The translations under genes were made by a program, and so were the position numbers. Shown here one piece after another: positions 17,657-27,475 of a DNA stretch of 64,000 nt (position 1 is its first letter; each line of letters begins with the position of its first letter). Origin of the DNA: an uncultured Rhodospirillaceae bacterium (lineage in GTDB: Bacteria > Pseudomonadota > Alphaproteobacteria > Reyranellales > Reyranellaceae); the NCBI GenBank assembly GCA_945952105.1, contig CAMFGZ010000016.1, positions 1 through 64,000 on the forward strand. The letters run 5' to 3'. Under the pieces are notes generated by a model, which saw only the letters and a list, made by a program, of their open reading frames with translations, had not been told where the DNA came from and did no database searches.

Positions 17657-18724
17657 GTGGCATTCGTGAAGGTGATCAGCGTCCAACCCGGCATAGCCGC
17701 CTCGACGAAGCTCGAGGAGAGACCAGAGCCGCCAGAAAAGTCCGGCGATTTGCTGGTGCAGGCACTCGGTCTGGGGATCTGCGGCACCGATCGCGAGATT
17801 GTGGCGGGCAACTATGGCTGGGCATCCACGAATAACGGCCGTCTCATTTTAGGCCATGAGTCTCTGGGGCGGGTCCTGGAAGCACCGGAAGGATGCGGCT
17901 TCTCCGTTGGGGACCATGTCGTCGGCATCGTGCGTCGTCCGGACCCGGTGCCATGCTCGGCATGCGCTGCCGGCGAGTGGGACATGTGCCTCAATGGCCG
18001 CTACGTGGAGCGTGGGATCAAGTCGCTAGATGGCTACGGTGCCGAACGCTTTCACCTCGAGCCGGATTATGCCGTGAAGGTCGCGCCGGGTCTTGGAATG
18101 CTGGGCGTGCTTCTGGAACCGGCAAGCGTCCTCGCCAAGGCGTGGGATCACATCTATCGGATCGGCGAGCGTGCCCGGAGCTGGCAGCCGAAGAGTGTGC
18201 TGGTCACCGGTGCGGGGCCGGTCGGATTGCTGGCGGCTCTCATGGCAACGCAACGGGGCCTCGAACTTCACGTCCTCGATCGGGCCGATGGTGGACCGAA
18301 GGCTGATCTCGTGCGCACCCTTGGCGGCACCTATCACGCGCGCAGCCTGCCGAAAGATCTGGGCGTCGATATCGTAATCGAATGTACAGGCGCGCCACAG
18401 CTGGTGATCGACGTGATGTGCGGTGCCGGAGGCCGCAACGGAATCGTCTGCCTGACCGGCGTATCGACGGGCGGCCGGAAACTGCCGTTCGATTCGGGAA
18501 ACTTCAACCGCGAGATGGTCCTTCGAAACGACGTCGTCTTCGGTTCGGTCAACGCCAACCGCCGTCACTATGAGCTCGGCGCCCGCGCACTGGCGGCGGC
18601 CGACCCGAAATGGCTGGGCGGGCTCCTTACCCGCCGCGTTCCGTTGACGGAATGGCGGGAAGCATTCGAGCGTCGGGCCGGCGACATCAAGGTCATCATC
18701 GAGTTCGAGCCGGCCGCATCGTGA
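17657..18724 (+). CDS. Zinc-dependent glucose 1-dehydrogenase-like alcohol dehydrogenase
   Basis: This 355-residue medium-chain dehydrogenase starts at the GTG at 17657. Catalytic zinc ligands are in GICGTDREI and LGHESLG. The Cys lobe is CSACAAGEWDMC. The Rossmann motif is VTGAGPVGLLAAL. The segment NFNREMVLRNDVVFGSVNAN is the hallmark of the archaeal/bacterial NAD(P) glucose 1-dehydrogenase subgroup, so oxidation of glucose to gluconolactone is the leading guess. It overlaps the GH15 gene by 4 bases (GTGA), pointing to a two-enzyme unit that makes then oxidises a sugar. Confidence 0.83.
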   Translation: MAFVKVISVQPGIAASTKLEERPEPPEKSGDLLVQALGLGICGTDREIVAGNYGWASTNNGRLILGHESLGRVLEAPEGCGFSVGDHVVGIVRRPDPVPCSACAAGEWDMCLNGRYVERGIKSLDGYGAERFHLEPDYAVKVAPGLGMLGVLLEPASVLAKAWDHIYRIGERARSWQPKSVLVTGAGPVGLLAALMATQRGLELHVLDRADGGPKADLVRTLGGTYHARSLPKDLGVDIVIECTGAPQLVIDVMCGAGGRNGIVCLTGVSTGGRKLPFDSGNFNREMVLRNDVVFGSVNANRRHYELGARALAAADPKWLGGLLTRRVPLTEWREAFERRAGDIKVIIEFEPAAS

Positions 18725-20607
18725 GCGCTCCGATCGAGAGCTACGGTCTGATCGGAGACTGCCAGACGGCCGCGCTGGTGGGGCTCGATGGTTCGATCGA
18801 CTGGCTGTGCTTGCCGCGTTTCGACTCGGACGCCTGCTTCGCTTCCCTCCTCGGAAAACCCTCCAACGGACGCTGGCTGATCACGACGTCATGCGAGACC
18901 GTCGAGGTGACCCGCCGCTATCGCCCCAACACGCTGATTCTCGAGACGACATTCCGGACGGACCGAGGGTCCGCGACGCTGATCGACTTCATGCTGCCAC
19001 GCGAGCGGACATCGGACCTGATCCGCCTGGTTCGCGGCGACGAGGGCGAAGTGCCCTGGTGCATGGAGCTCGTGCTTCGCTTCGGTTACGGCGCCACAAT
19101 TCCCTGGGTCAGCCGACTGGACGACGGCAGCCTGCGCGCGGTCGCCGGTCCCGATATGGCGATCCTTCGCACCCCCGTCACCACGTGGGGCGAAAACTTC
19201 AAGACTTCAGCGATGTTCACAGTCGGGGCGGGCCAGGTCGTGCCTTTCGTGCTCAGCTACGGGCCGTCTCATCTGCCGCCGCCCGGCCCGATCGATTGCG
19301 GGGAAGCGCTGGCCGACTGCGAGAAATTCTGGCGCGACTGGACGGATGCAACCCGGACGGATGGGCCCTATTCCGACGCGATCGAACGATCGCTGATCAC
19401 GCTGAAGGCGCTGACTTATGCCCCCAGCGGCGGCATCGTGGCGGCGCCCACCACGTCGCTTCCGGAAAAAATCGGCGGCACACGCAATTGGGACTACCGC
19501 TTTTGCTGGATTCGAGATTCGACGCTCACTTTGCTCGCGCTGATGAACGCGGGCGTCTACGACGAGGCAACGGCATGGCGCGACTGGCTGCAACGCGCCG
19601 TCGCCGGCAACCCGGCCGACATGCAGATCATGTATGGCCTCATGGGCGAACGGCGTCTGACGGAATCGGAAGTCGAATGGCTTCCGGGCTACCTCGACTC
19701 GAAGCCCGTGCGCATCGGCAATGCCGCCCACGGGCAATTCCAACTCGACGTCTATGGCGAGTTGATGGACACGTTCGAACAGGCCCGCGAGGGGGCGCTC
19801 GCACCCACCGACAGCGGGTGGGCATTGCAACTCGAACTGGTGAAGCATGTCGAACTGTCGTGGAAAAATCCCGACTACGGCATCTGGGAGACCCGCGGCC
19901 CGGCGCTTCATTTCACCTACTCGAAAGTGATGGCCTGGGTGGTATTCGACCGCGCCATACGCGCGGTCGAGCAACATGGTCTCACCGGCCCGGTCGAGCA
20001 GTGGCACGCTACGCGCGAAGCGATCAGGGCCGAAGTCTGGGAGCACGGATTCGATGCGGACCGGAACACCTTTCGCGCGGCCTACGGCAAGACGACACTC
20101 GATGCGAGCCTCCTCCTGTTGTCGCAGGTGGGATTCGTCGACGCCGAAGACCCTCGCTACGTCGGCACGGTCGAAGCCATCGAACGCGACCTTCTCGTCG
20201 ATGGATTCGTCATGCGTTACGATACGGCATCGACCGATGACGGGCTGGGACCCGGCGAGGGCGCCTTCCTGGCCTGCAGCTTCTGGCTGGCCGATGCCTA
20301 TATCTCCATCGGCCGGCGCGAGGACGCTCGTATTCTGTTCGAACGGCTTCTCGCCACCCGAAATGACGTCGGCCTGCTGGCAGAAGAATATGACGGCCGG
20401 ACGCAAAGGCTGGTCGGCAATTTCCCCCAGGCTTTCAGCCACGTCGGCTTGATCAATACCGCCTTCAACCTGACCCGCGCTGCACATCCGGCAGAGCAAA
20501 GGGCCAAGGCCAAGGGGGCGGACGTTCACTCCCCCTCGAAGCCCCAAACGCCGCGGCGCCCCGGCAGTGGACCTGAAATGGCCGAATCCGGATCGCGCGA
20601 CATCTGA
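18721..20607 (+). CDS. Glycoside hydrolase family 15 protein (glucoamylase/trehalase type)
   Basis: This 628-residue enzyme begins ESYGLIGDCQTAALVGLDGS, the N-terminal beta-sandwich signature of prokaryotic GH15. It has GGTRNWDYRFCWIRDSTLTL in the catalytic barrel, and the general-base Glu is likely in GPGEGAFLACSFWLADAY. It should release glucose from trehalose or alpha-glucan ends. No signal peptide is present, so the substrate is intracellular. The GTG at 18721 overlaps the upstream dehydrogenase stop, giving translational coupling. The last 40 residues (Lys/Pro/Arg-rich) are a disordered tail. Confidence 0.87.
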   Translation: MSAPIESYGLIGDCQTAALVGLDGSIDWLCLPRFDSDACFASLLGKPSNGRWLITTSCETVEVTRRYRPNTLILETTFRTDRGSATLIDFMLPRERTSDLIRLVRGDEGEVPWCMELVLRFGYGATIPWVSRLDDGSLRAVAGPDMAILRTPVTTWGENFKTSAMFTVGAGQVVPFVLSYGPSHLPPPGPIDCGEALADCEKFWRDWTDATRTDGPYSDAIERSLITLKALTYAPSGGIVAAPTTSLPEKIGGTRNWDYRFCWIRDSTLTLLALMNAGVYDEATAWRDWLQRAVAGNPADMQIMYGLMGERRLTESEVEWLPGYLDSKPVRIGNAAHGQFQLDVYGELMDTFEQAREGALAPTDSGWALQLELVKHVELSWKNPDYGIWETRGPALHFTYSKVMAWVVFDRAIRAVEQHGLTGPVEQWHATREAIRAEVWEHGFDADRNTFRAAYGKTTLDASLLLLSQVGFVDAEDPRYVGTVEAIERDLLVDGFVMRYDTASTDDGLGPGEGAFLACSFWLADAYISIGRREDARILFERLLATRNDVGLLAEEYDGRTQRLVGNFPQAFSHVGLINTAFNLTRAAHPAEQRAKAKGADVHSPSKPQTPRRPGSGPEMAESGSRDI

Positions 20608-20614
20608 ACCAGGG

Positions 20615-22063
20615 TCAGGCGTCGAGCGCTTTCTTCAGCAGCTCGTTCACGACCTTAGGGTTGGCCTTGCCTCCGGTAGACTTCATCACTTGGCCGACGA
20701 ACCAACCGTACAGAGTGGGCTTGGCCTTGTAGGCAGCCAGCTGGCCCGGGTTGGCGTCGATGACGGCCTTGATGGCCGCCTCGATCGCGCCGGTGTCGGT
20801 CACCTGCTTCAGGCCACGCTCCTCGACCAGGACGGCCGGGTCCTTGCCCGTCTCTTCCATGGCCACGAACAGGTCCTTGGCGATGCGACCCGAAATCGTG
20901 CCGTCGGCCTGCAGGTCGAGCAGCTTGCCGAGGTTGGCTGCGCTGATCGGTGAAGTCTCGAAGGTGGCACCGAGCCGCTTCAGCATGGCGAAGAAGTCGC
21001 CCATGATCAGGTTGGCGGCCTGCTTGGCGTCGCGGCCCTTGGCGACGGTCTCGAAGAACTCGGCCGTTTCCTTCTCCGCGATAAGCACGCCCGCGTCGTA
21101 GGGCGAGAGCCCGTAATCCTTGATGTAGCGGTTCTTCCGCGCATCCGGCAGCTCAGGCAGCGTCGCGCGGATCTGGTCGACATATTCCTGCATGAAGATC
21201 AGCGGCAACAGGTCGGGATCGGGGAAATAGCGATAGTCCTGCGCGTCTTCCTTCGAACGCGACGAACGCGTCTCGCCGCGCCCCGGATCGAAATGCCGGG
21301 TCTCCTGCTTGATCGTGCCCCCCTCTTCGATCACCTCGACCTGGCGGCGTGCCTCGTACTCGATCGCCTGTTTTACGAAGCGGATGGAGTTCACGTTCTT
21401 GATCTCGCAGCGCGTGCCCAACTCGCCGCCGGGCCTGCGCACCGACACGTTGACGTCGCAGCGCATGGAGCCCTCATCCATGTTGCCGTCGCAGGTGCCG
21501 AGATAGCGCACGATCGAGCGCAGCTTCGTGAGGTAAGCCGCCGCCTCCTCGGCCGAGCGCATGTCGGGCTTGCTGACGATCTCCATCAGCGCCACGCCCG
21601 ACCGGTTCAGGTCGACATAAGTCTGGCTCGGGTGCTGGTCATGCAGGCTCTTGCCCGCATCCTGCTCCAGATGCAGCCGCTCGATGCCGATGGTGCGCGT
21701 CTTGCCGTCCGGCATATCAATCTCGACCGCGCCCTCGCCCACGATCGGATCCTTGTACTGCGAGATCTGGTAGCCCTGTGGCAGGTCCTGGTAGAAATAA
21801 TTCTTCCGGTCGAAGATCGAGCGCAGGTTGATCTTGGCGTTGAGGCCGAGACCGGTGCGGATCGCCTGCTCCACGCAACGCTCGTTGATCACGGGCAGCA
21901 TGCCGGGCATGGCGGCGTCGACCAGCGACACCTGAGTGTTGGGAGCGGCTCCAAACGCCGTCGGCGCGCCGGAGAAGAGCTTGGCGTCGGACACCACCTG
22001 GGCATGGACTTCCAGCCCCAGGACGATCTCCCATTCGCCGGTTTCACCTTTGATAAGCGACAT
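20615..22063 (-). CDS. gatB: Asp-tRNA(Asn)/Glu-tRNA(Gln) amidotransferase subunit B
   Basis: This 482-residue GatB converts mischarged Glu-tRNA(Gln) or Asp-tRNA(Asn) to the correct amide together with GatA and GatC. It starts at [20 protein letters not shown]. It contains [33 protein letters not shown] and [14 protein letters not shown], and ends in the YqeY-like tail [20 protein letters not shown]. The gatC-gatA pair lies in the same orientation but about 9.8 kb away at 31865-33658, so the usual gatCAB arrangement is split here. Confidence 0.96.
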   Translation of the reverse strand: MSLIKGETGEWEIVLGLEVHAQVVSDAKLFSGAPTAFGAAPNTQVSLVDAAMPGMLPVINERCVEQAIRTGLGLNAKINLRSIFDRKNYFYQDLPQGYQISQYKDPIVGEGAVEIDMPDGKTRTIGIERLHLEQDAGKSLHDQHPSQTYVDLNRSGVALMEIVSKPDMRSAEEAAAYLTKLRSIVRYLGTCDGNMDEGSMRCDVNVSVRRPGGELGTRCEIKNVNSIRFVKQAIEYEARRQVEVIEEGGTIKQETRHFDPGRGETRSSRSKEDAQDYRYFPDPDLLPLIFMQEYVDQIRATLPELPDARKNRYIKDYGLSPYDAGVLIAEKETAEFFETVAKGRDAKQAANLIMGDFFAMLKRLGATFETSPISAANLGKLLDLQADGTISGRIAKDLFVAMEETGKDPAVLVEERGLKQVTDTGAIEAAIKAVIDANPGQLAAYKAKPTLYGWFVGQVMKSTGGKANPKVVNELLKKALDA

Positions 22064-22141
22064 GGCCGGTAGATAGCCAATACCGTCCCGCTTGGCAAAA
22101 AAAACGATCCGTGGCCTGCTGTCCTGAACGGAGGGAATTCC

Positions 22142-22480
22142 ATGCAGCTTTCGATGCGGCGGATAGTGCTTTTCACCAAGGACATGCCGGGAATGATGGC
22201 CTTCTATCGCGACGTGCTCGGCCTGCGCCTGATCAAGGACGAGAAGGGCTGGAAGGAATTCGACGCCAGCGGCTGCGTGATCGCCCTCCATAACGGTACC
22301 TCTGAGGTCGGCAGACGGCCGCCCAAGATCGGCTTCTGGGCGGAAGATATCGATGCGGCCCGCCGGGAGCTGATCGGCCGTGGCGCCCGGATGTCGAAGC
22401 TCATGGCGGGTCCGGGCCTCGTACGCTGTGAAGGCAAGGACCCTGACGGCAATCCCTTCATGGTTTCCAACCGCGCATGA
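22142..22480 (+). CDS. VOC family (glyoxalase/bleomycin-resistance-like) protein
   Basis: This 112-residue single-module VOC protein has the motif [23 protein letters not shown] and ends with the second-half [14 protein letters not shown]. The putative ligand Glu of KEFDASG and the His of ALHNGT are present. The specific reaction is not known. The start of the GNAT gene overlaps its stop (ATGA), so the two are co-translated. Confidence 0.8.
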   Translation: MQLSMRRIVLFTKDMPGMMAFYRDVLGLRLIKDEKGWKEFDASGCVIALHNGTSEVGRRPPKIGFWAEDIDAARRELIGRGARMSKLMAGPGLVRCEGKDPDGNPFMVSNRA

Positions 22481-22953
22481 CCGAGATCGAGATCCGCGAT
22501 GCCGTCGAGATGGACGCCGCCCAGGCGTGCACGGTCATGCAACGCTCCATCCGCGAACTCTGCCACGCGGATCATCAGGGAAATCCCGAAATACTGTCCC
22601 GATGGCTTGCCAATAAACGTCCCGACGTTTTCCGGAACTGGATCGCGCAGGCAGGCAACTCGCTGATGGTGGCGGTCGACGCGGGGACCGTCGTGGCCGT
22701 CGGCGCAGTCACCGATGCCGGCGAAATCACCTTGAACTACGTCTCGCCCGACGTCCGGTTTCGCGGCGTCAGCCGCGCCCTGCTCGGGGCTCTGGAGAAC
22801 CGGGCATCCGAACGCGGAAACGGGCGATGCACCCTTACCAGCACGGCGACGGCGCGGCGGTTCTATCTCGCGAATGGCTATGAGGAAGCCGGCCCGGCCC
22901 GCCACAATTTCGGCACAACATCGGGCTTTCCGATGCAGAAGGTGCTGAAGTAA
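22477..22953 (+). CDS. GNAT-family N-acetyltransferase
   Basis: This 158-residue protein starts [20 protein letters not shown] and has the acetyl-CoA loop region [22 protein letters not shown] (a relaxed RxxGxx form), followed by the [15 protein letters not shown]-terminal strand. It transfers acetyl from acetyl-CoA to an unknown amine. ATGA overlap with the VOC gene indicates co-translation. The pair sits just inside the segment that separates gatB from gatA. Confidence 0.85.
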   Translation: MTEIEIRDAVEMDAAQACTVMQRSIRELCHADHQGNPEILSRWLANKRPDVFRNWIAQAGNSLMVAVDAGTVVAVGAVTDAGEITLNYVSPDVRFRGVSRALLGALENRASERGNGRCTLTSTATARRFYLANGYEEAGPARHNFGTTSGFPMQKVLK

Positions 22954-23016
22954 AACCCTGCGCAAGGGGCGGCCTCAGGATCGCTCACAACAAGACGTAT
23001 CCGCAGGGAGGATTTC

Positions 23017-24000
23017 ATGACGACGTTCAAACGCCGTACGATGCTGGCTGGCGCTGCCGCCGCCGTTCTGGGGGCTCCCGCCCTCGTCCGTGCCCAAGGC
23101 GCCGCCGACTGGCCCAAGGGTGCCCTCAAGATCATCGTGCCCTTCCCGCCCGGCGGTTCGACCGACCCGGTGGCCCGCATCATCCAGGCCAAGATGATCG
23201 AGAACACCGGCTGGAACATCTTGGTGGACAACAAGCCGGGTGGCACCGGCGCCGTGGGCTCGGCGATCGCCGCCAAGTCGGCGCCCGACGGCCAGACCTG
23301 GATGTTGACCTTCGACAGCCACATCCTCAATCCCGCCTTCGCATCGGGACTGCCCTACAAGGATTCCGAACTCTTCAACGTGATGCTGATCGGCCGCACG
23401 CCGCAGGCGATTTGCGCGCATCCCGACCGGCCGTACAAGACCTTCGCCGAGGTCATTGCCGACGCCAAGGCGCGGCCGGGCAAGGTCAATGTCGGCGTGC
23501 TGGGCGCCAGCCAAGCCCTGGTGCTGATGACGCTGATCAAGAAGGAGAACGGCGTCGACCTGAACCTGATTCCCTATAAGGGCGGCGGACCGCTCAATCA
23601 GGACATCCTGGCCGGCGTCACCGACGTGGCGATCGGCAGCCTGACCTCCTTCAGCCCGCACGTCCGTGCCAACAAAGTCCGTGCGCTGGCCGTGACCGGC
23701 GAGAAGCGGACGCCGGCGCTGCCCGACACGCCGACTCTCATTGAGCAGGGCGTGAAGAGCTTCCCCTCCTACTCCTGGTGGGGCGTCTACGCGCCGACCG
23801 GCACGCCGCGCCCGATCGTCGACCGCATGCATGCCGAGATCAAGAAGGCCGTGCTCGCGCCCGACGTGACGCAGAAGTTCATCGACCAGTTCAACATGGA
23901 AATCCTCACGACCTCGCCCGAGGAGTTCGCTGCCTACCAGAAGAGCGAACAGGACCGCTGGTTCAAGGTCATCAAGGACAACGACATCAAGGGCGACTGA
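23017..24000 (+). CDS. Bug/TctC-family periplasmic solute-binding protein
   Basis: This 327-residue extracytoplasmic binding protein has an Arg-rich N-terminus and hydrophobic run (KRRTMLAGAAAAVLGAPALV). The mature start is IIVPFPPGGSTDPVARI, the hallmark of the tripartite tricarboxylate transport (Bug) receptors. AGVTDVAIGSLTSFSPHV and GVYAPTGTPRPIVDRM are also typical. It should bind a carboxylate or aromatic acid. A strong ribosome site, GGGAGGA, precedes it. The TctA/TctB membrane genes are not nearby, so it is an orphan receptor, common in this lineage. Confidence 0.93.
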   Translation: MTTFKRRTMLAGAAAAVLGAPALVRAQGAADWPKGALKIIVPFPPGGSTDPVARIIQAKMIENTGWNILVDNKPGGTGAVGSAIAAKSAPDGQTWMLTFDSHILNPAFASGLPYKDSELFNVMLIGRTPQAICAHPDRPYKTFAEVIADAKARPGKVNVGVLGASQALVLMTLIKKENGVDLNLIPYKGGGPLNQDILAGVTDVAIGSLTSFSPHVRANKVRALAVTGEKRTPALPDTPTLIEQGVKSFPSYSWWGVYAPTGTPRPIVDRMHAEIKKAVLAPDVTQKFIDQFNMEILTTSPEEFAAYQKSEQDRWFKVIKDNDIKGD

Positions 24001-24031
24001 TCGCCCTCGATGTCAGTGCCGCGCGGGCCGG

Positions 24032-25750
24032 TCAGCCGGCCTGCGCGCCGCGCACCAGGCGGCCCGGCAATGCGCCGGTTGCCTCGCCGTCGCGATACGT
24101 GACCTGGCCGTTCACGATCGTCGCGCGATAGCCGGTCGCGCGCTGCAGCAGGCGCTTGCCGCCGGCCGGCAGGTCCCACTTCATGATCGGTGCCTCGACG
24201 CGCAGCTTGTCGAAGTCGATCACGTTGAGGTCGGCCTTCTTGCCGACCGCCACGACGCCGCGATCGCCGAGGCCGACCGCCCTGGCATTGTCCTGCGTGT
24301 GGCGCTTCACCAGCCACGACACGTCGAGCCGGCCGTGCTTGCGGTCGCGGCCCCAGTGCTGGAGCAGGTAGGTCGGGTAGGAGCCGTCGGAAATCAGGCC
24401 GACATGCGCCCCGCCGTCACCGAGACCGATCAGCGTGTGCGGGCTCTGCATCATCTCGCTGCAGCAGTCGAGATTGTACGCGGCGTAGTTGGCGAAGGGC
24501 GCGAAGATGAAGTTCCTGCCCTCGCCCTCGATCAGGTAGTCGTAGATCAGCTCGCGCGGATCGCGGCCCTCGCGCGCGGCGCGGGTGCCGAACGAGGTTT
24601 CCTGCGGCGGCTCGTAGTTCGGCGGATCGCCCAGCGGGAACATGCGGTCAAAGTCGGTGAGGCGCGCCGCCATCTCCGAACGCATCGGCTCCTGGCTCTC
24701 CTTGAGGATGCGCGCGCGGAAGGCCGGATCGCGCATGATCGCGAGCCGTTCCTCGACCGTCTTGTGCTGGATCTCCTTGTAGGCGGCGCACATCGAGAAC
24801 GGGATGCGGCTCGCCTGCAGGCCCTGCAGCACGCCGATCGGCCGTGGCGCAACCTGCGCCTTGGCACTGTGGCCCTTGGCGACCAGTCCCTCGACGAGGC
24901 CGAGCAGGCGACGCCAGCCGTCGGGCCGCGAATGACGCTGCGCCAGCGAGACCGAGAACGGACGACCCGAGGCGGTCAGCAGCCGGTCGAGCATCTCGAA
25001 CTCGCTCTCCGGGTTCGGCGTGTTGAAGTCGGAGATGAACTCGATGACGCCACGGCCGGCATCCTTCATGCCGAGCGCGATGCCGAGCAGCTCCTCCTCC
25101 GAGGCGCGCAGCGATGGCGTCGGATCGCCCTTCACCGTGCGGTGGTTCAAGGTGCGAGAGGTCGAGAAGCCCAGCGCGCCGTCGCGCATCGCCTGCGCGG
25201 TGAGCGCGCGCATCTGCGCCACCTCTTCCGGGGTCGCCTCTTCCAGGCGCGCGGCGCGCTCGCCCATCACGAAGACGCGCAACGCGCCGTGCGGCAGCTG
25301 GGCGCCGAGATCCATGTCGCGCGGCTTGGCGTCGAGCGCGTCGAGATACTGGCCGAACGACTCCCACGACCAGTTGAGGCCCTCGTCTAGCGCGGCGCCG
25401 GGGATGTCCTCGACACCCTCCATCAGCTCGATCAGGCGCTGGCGGTCCTCGATCTTCACCGGCGCGAAACCGACGCCGCAATTGCCAATCACCGCCGTGG
25501 TGACGCCATGCCAGCTCGAGGGCTGGAGATAGGAATCCCAGGTGGCCTGGCCGTCATAATGGGTGTGGATGTCGACGAAGCCGGGTGTGACCAGCAGGCC
25601 CTTGCCGTCGATCTCTTCCCTTCCCTGCCCGCGTACCTTGCCGACGGCGGCGATCCTGCCGTCCTTCACCGCGACGTCGGCTTCCCTGATCGCGGCCCCC
25701 GTGCCATCCGCCACGTTGCCGCCACGCACTACAAGATCGAAATCCGCCAT
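24032..25750 (-). CDS. N-acyl-D-amino-acid deacylase-like amidohydrolase
   Basis: This 572-residue member of the amidohydrolase superfamily has LVVRGGNVADGTGAAIREAD, the metal motif VDIHTHYDGQATWDS and the late catalytic Asp in GLGDGGAHVGLISDGSY. The GNCGVGFAP segment is typical of the D-aminoacylase subgroup. The likely reaction is hydrolysis of an N-acylated D-amino acid. It is convergent with the Bug receptor gene. A plausible but unproven link is that the receptor supplies its substrate. Confidence 0.88.
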   Translation of the reverse strand: MADFDLVVRGGNVADGTGAAIREADVAVKDGRIAAVGKVRGQGREEIDGKGLLVTPGFVDIHTHYDGQATWDSYLQPSSWHGVTTAVIGNCGVGFAPVKIEDRQRLIELMEGVEDIPGAALDEGLNWSWESFGQYLDALDAKPRDMDLGAQLPHGALRVFVMGERAARLEEATPEEVAQMRALTAQAMRDGALGFSTSRTLNHRTVKGDPTPSLRASEEELLGIALGMKDAGRGVIEFISDFNTPNPESEFEMLDRLLTASGRPFSVSLAQRHSRPDGWRRLLGLVEGLVAKGHSAKAQVAPRPIGVLQGLQASRIPFSMCAAYKEIQHKTVEERLAIMRDPAFRARILKESQEPMRSEMAARLTDFDRMFPLGDPPNYEPPQETSFGTRAAREGRDPRELIYDYLIEGEGRNFIFAPFANYAAYNLDCCSEMMQSPHTLIGLGDGGAHVGLISDGSYPTYLLQHWGRDRKHGRLDVSWLVKRHTQDNARAVGLGDRGVVAVGKKADLNVIDFDKLRVEAPIMKWDLPAGGKRLLQRATGYRATIVNGQVTYRDGEATGALPGRLVRGAQAG

Positions 25751-26154
25751 GTTCGTTCACTCCCGGGATTACTGGAAGTTTACGCCTTGGCAAACGACGC
25801 CACTACGATTGCTTGTGCCTAAGCAGCCGGATCAACTCTTCCATTTCGCGATACGGCAGAGTCCCCACGGGAGTTTTGCCGGAGCGAGGATCAGCTCGCT
25901 CAAGAGCGCCGAAGCGCCTCCAGACAGCACAAAAAAGCACCGTGGATTCGCCCTGTTATGGCGAATTTATGACGGCAGATGCAGCTTATCTAAATTTATT
26001 GCACCATTATTGAGATTAACTTCCCTGAGGTTTCATGCTACCTCAGACACCGTGTGGGAAGGCGCGTGGGGACGTGCCTTTCAAGTGTAGCGTATGCCGT
26101 GTGGAGCGGCGTATTGGGACGGGGCGGCTTCGAACAGCCTACCCGTAGTGGGAA
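25751..26154 (+). promoter_or_regulatory. 404-bp AT-richer leader upstream of the glycan locus
   Basis: No convincing gene lies in this gap. It is noticeably richer in A+T than its surroundings, most clearly at about 25925-26035. Two perfect inverted repeats are visible. ATTCGCC/GGCGAAT spans 25946-25966, and CTGAGGT/ACCTCAG spans 26025-26046. The stretch GCTTATCTAAATTTATTGC between them is promoter-like. The region probably carries the promoter and control sites for the + strand glycan operon that begins at 26155, and the promoter of the divergent deacylase gene. No known operator motif was recognised. Confidence 0.4.
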
Positions 26155-27468
26155 ATGGTGCGTCGCGGTAGGAGCGTCGTCCTTGCCGCCTGTCTGATGT
26201 CGTCGGCCGGCTGGTCCGCAAAGGCCCAGACCACTTGCGAGATCGATGAGGCTCAGCGTCTGTTCGGAGAGCAGCCCAAGCCGCTCTCGCGGATCCACGA
26301 GTTGCTGGCGGCGTGTGTACGCGCGGGCTCCGAGGACTATCGCGTCTACATGTTCCTCGGTGTGATGGCGCGTGATGCCGGCGACCGCCAGGAAGCGATT
26401 GCCCAGTTGCGCAAGGCGCGTGAGATCGCGCCCACCGAACTCAACCCTGCCCTGGAACTCGCTTTCACTCTGGAGCCGAGGCACGCCTCGCAGGCCGGAC
26501 AGGTCTACCGCGGCGTACTGGCCCGCGACCCTGACGAAAGGCACGCCCTTTTGGGCCTGGCCCGCGTCGACCGCAGTCAGCAACGACTGGAGGAGGCCCG
26601 CCAGATCTACGAACGGCTGTTGAAGAAGGATCCCAAGGATCCCGACGCGCTGAACGGGCTCGCGTGGCTGCAGCTTTCCAACAGGAACCGGGAAAAGGCC
26701 CGCACGGAATTCGAGGCGGTCCTGGTGGCCCACCCGGACAACGACGAAGCCAAGATTGCACTCACCAAGGTCGACGACGTCTACAAGTACGTCTTCGACA
26801 CGAGCGGCGCTTTCGTATCGACGACCAGCGGCAATTCATGGGGGTTTGGCGCCTCCGCGCTGATCGGACTGGATGCCTTCAGCACGATCGAAGTCGGCGA
26901 ATACCACTTCACCAACGAACTGGTGACCGTCAGTTCGATCGGTCTCGCGGTACTGCCCTCGAACGACGTGCGCCTGGGCTTCTATCACGCGGTTCCGACC
27001 TTCTATAATTTTTCGCTTACCTACGATTATCGCACGCACGCCACCCTGCCCGCCGAACACTGGATCGAGGGCGGCGCCGGCTTCTACGTGACCGACCACA
27101 TCAAGTGGTTCGGGACCTATCGCCAGGCTTTCGGGGCATCGCAGTGGAACGGTCGCCTGATCAGGACCGGTCTCGGTCTCATTCTCTCCGACTCGTGGGA
27201 AGTGGGCCCGAGCGTCTTCAGTTCGGCCCAGGCCATCTTCAACAACTACCAGAACATCTTCAGCTGGGTCTTCGACGTGACCTACCGCGGCCCGGAGAAC
27301 CTGCTGGTCGTGTTCGGCGTCGGATACAGCCCCATGATCAACAACGTGGACCTTCACGCCCGCGCCATCGTTCCGGTGACCGAGCGTTTCGGGGTCACTG
27401 GATCAATCGCCTACAACTCGATCAATTCCGATACGCGCGCGACAGCCGGCCTTCGAATCAATTGGTAG
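26155..27468 (+). CDS. TPR protein with outer-membrane beta-barrel C-terminus (PgaA/YaiO-like layout)
   Basis: This 437-residue protein has a signal peptide (RRGRSVVLAACLMSSAGWSAKA). It then has tetratricopeptide-like helical repeats across about residues 40-200 (LGVMARDAGDRQEAIAQLRK, ALLGLARVDRSQQRLEEAR, LNGLAWLQLSNRNREKA). From about residue 215 the sequence alternates aromatic/polar strands and ends TAGLRINW, with the terminal Trp/aromatic expected of an outer-membrane barrel. The layout resembles PgaA and YaiO proteins that pass polysaccharide out of the cell. It is first in a four-gene + strand unit; export of a surface glycan is inferred. Confidence 0.75.
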   Translation: MVRRGRSVVLAACLMSSAGWSAKAQTTCEIDEAQRLFGEQPKPLSRIHELLAACVRAGSEDYRVYMFLGVMARDAGDRQEAIAQLRKAREIAPTELNPALELAFTLEPRHASQAGQVYRGVLARDPDERHALLGLARVDRSQQRLEEARQIYERLLKKDPKDPDALNGLAWLQLSNRNREKARTEFEAVLVAHPDNDEAKIALTKVDDVYKYVFDTSGAFVSTTSGNSWGFGASALIGLDAFSTIEVGEYHFTNELVTVSSIGLAVLPSNDVRLGFYHAVPTFYNFSLTYDYRTHATLPAEHWIEGGAGFYVTDHIKWFGTYRQAFGASQWNGRLIRTGLGLILSDSWEVGPSVFSSAQAIFNNYQNIFSWVFDVTYRGPENLLVVFGVGYSPMINNVDLHARAIVPVTERFGVTGSIAYNSINSDTRATAGLRINW

Positions 27469-27475
27469 CTCCCAA

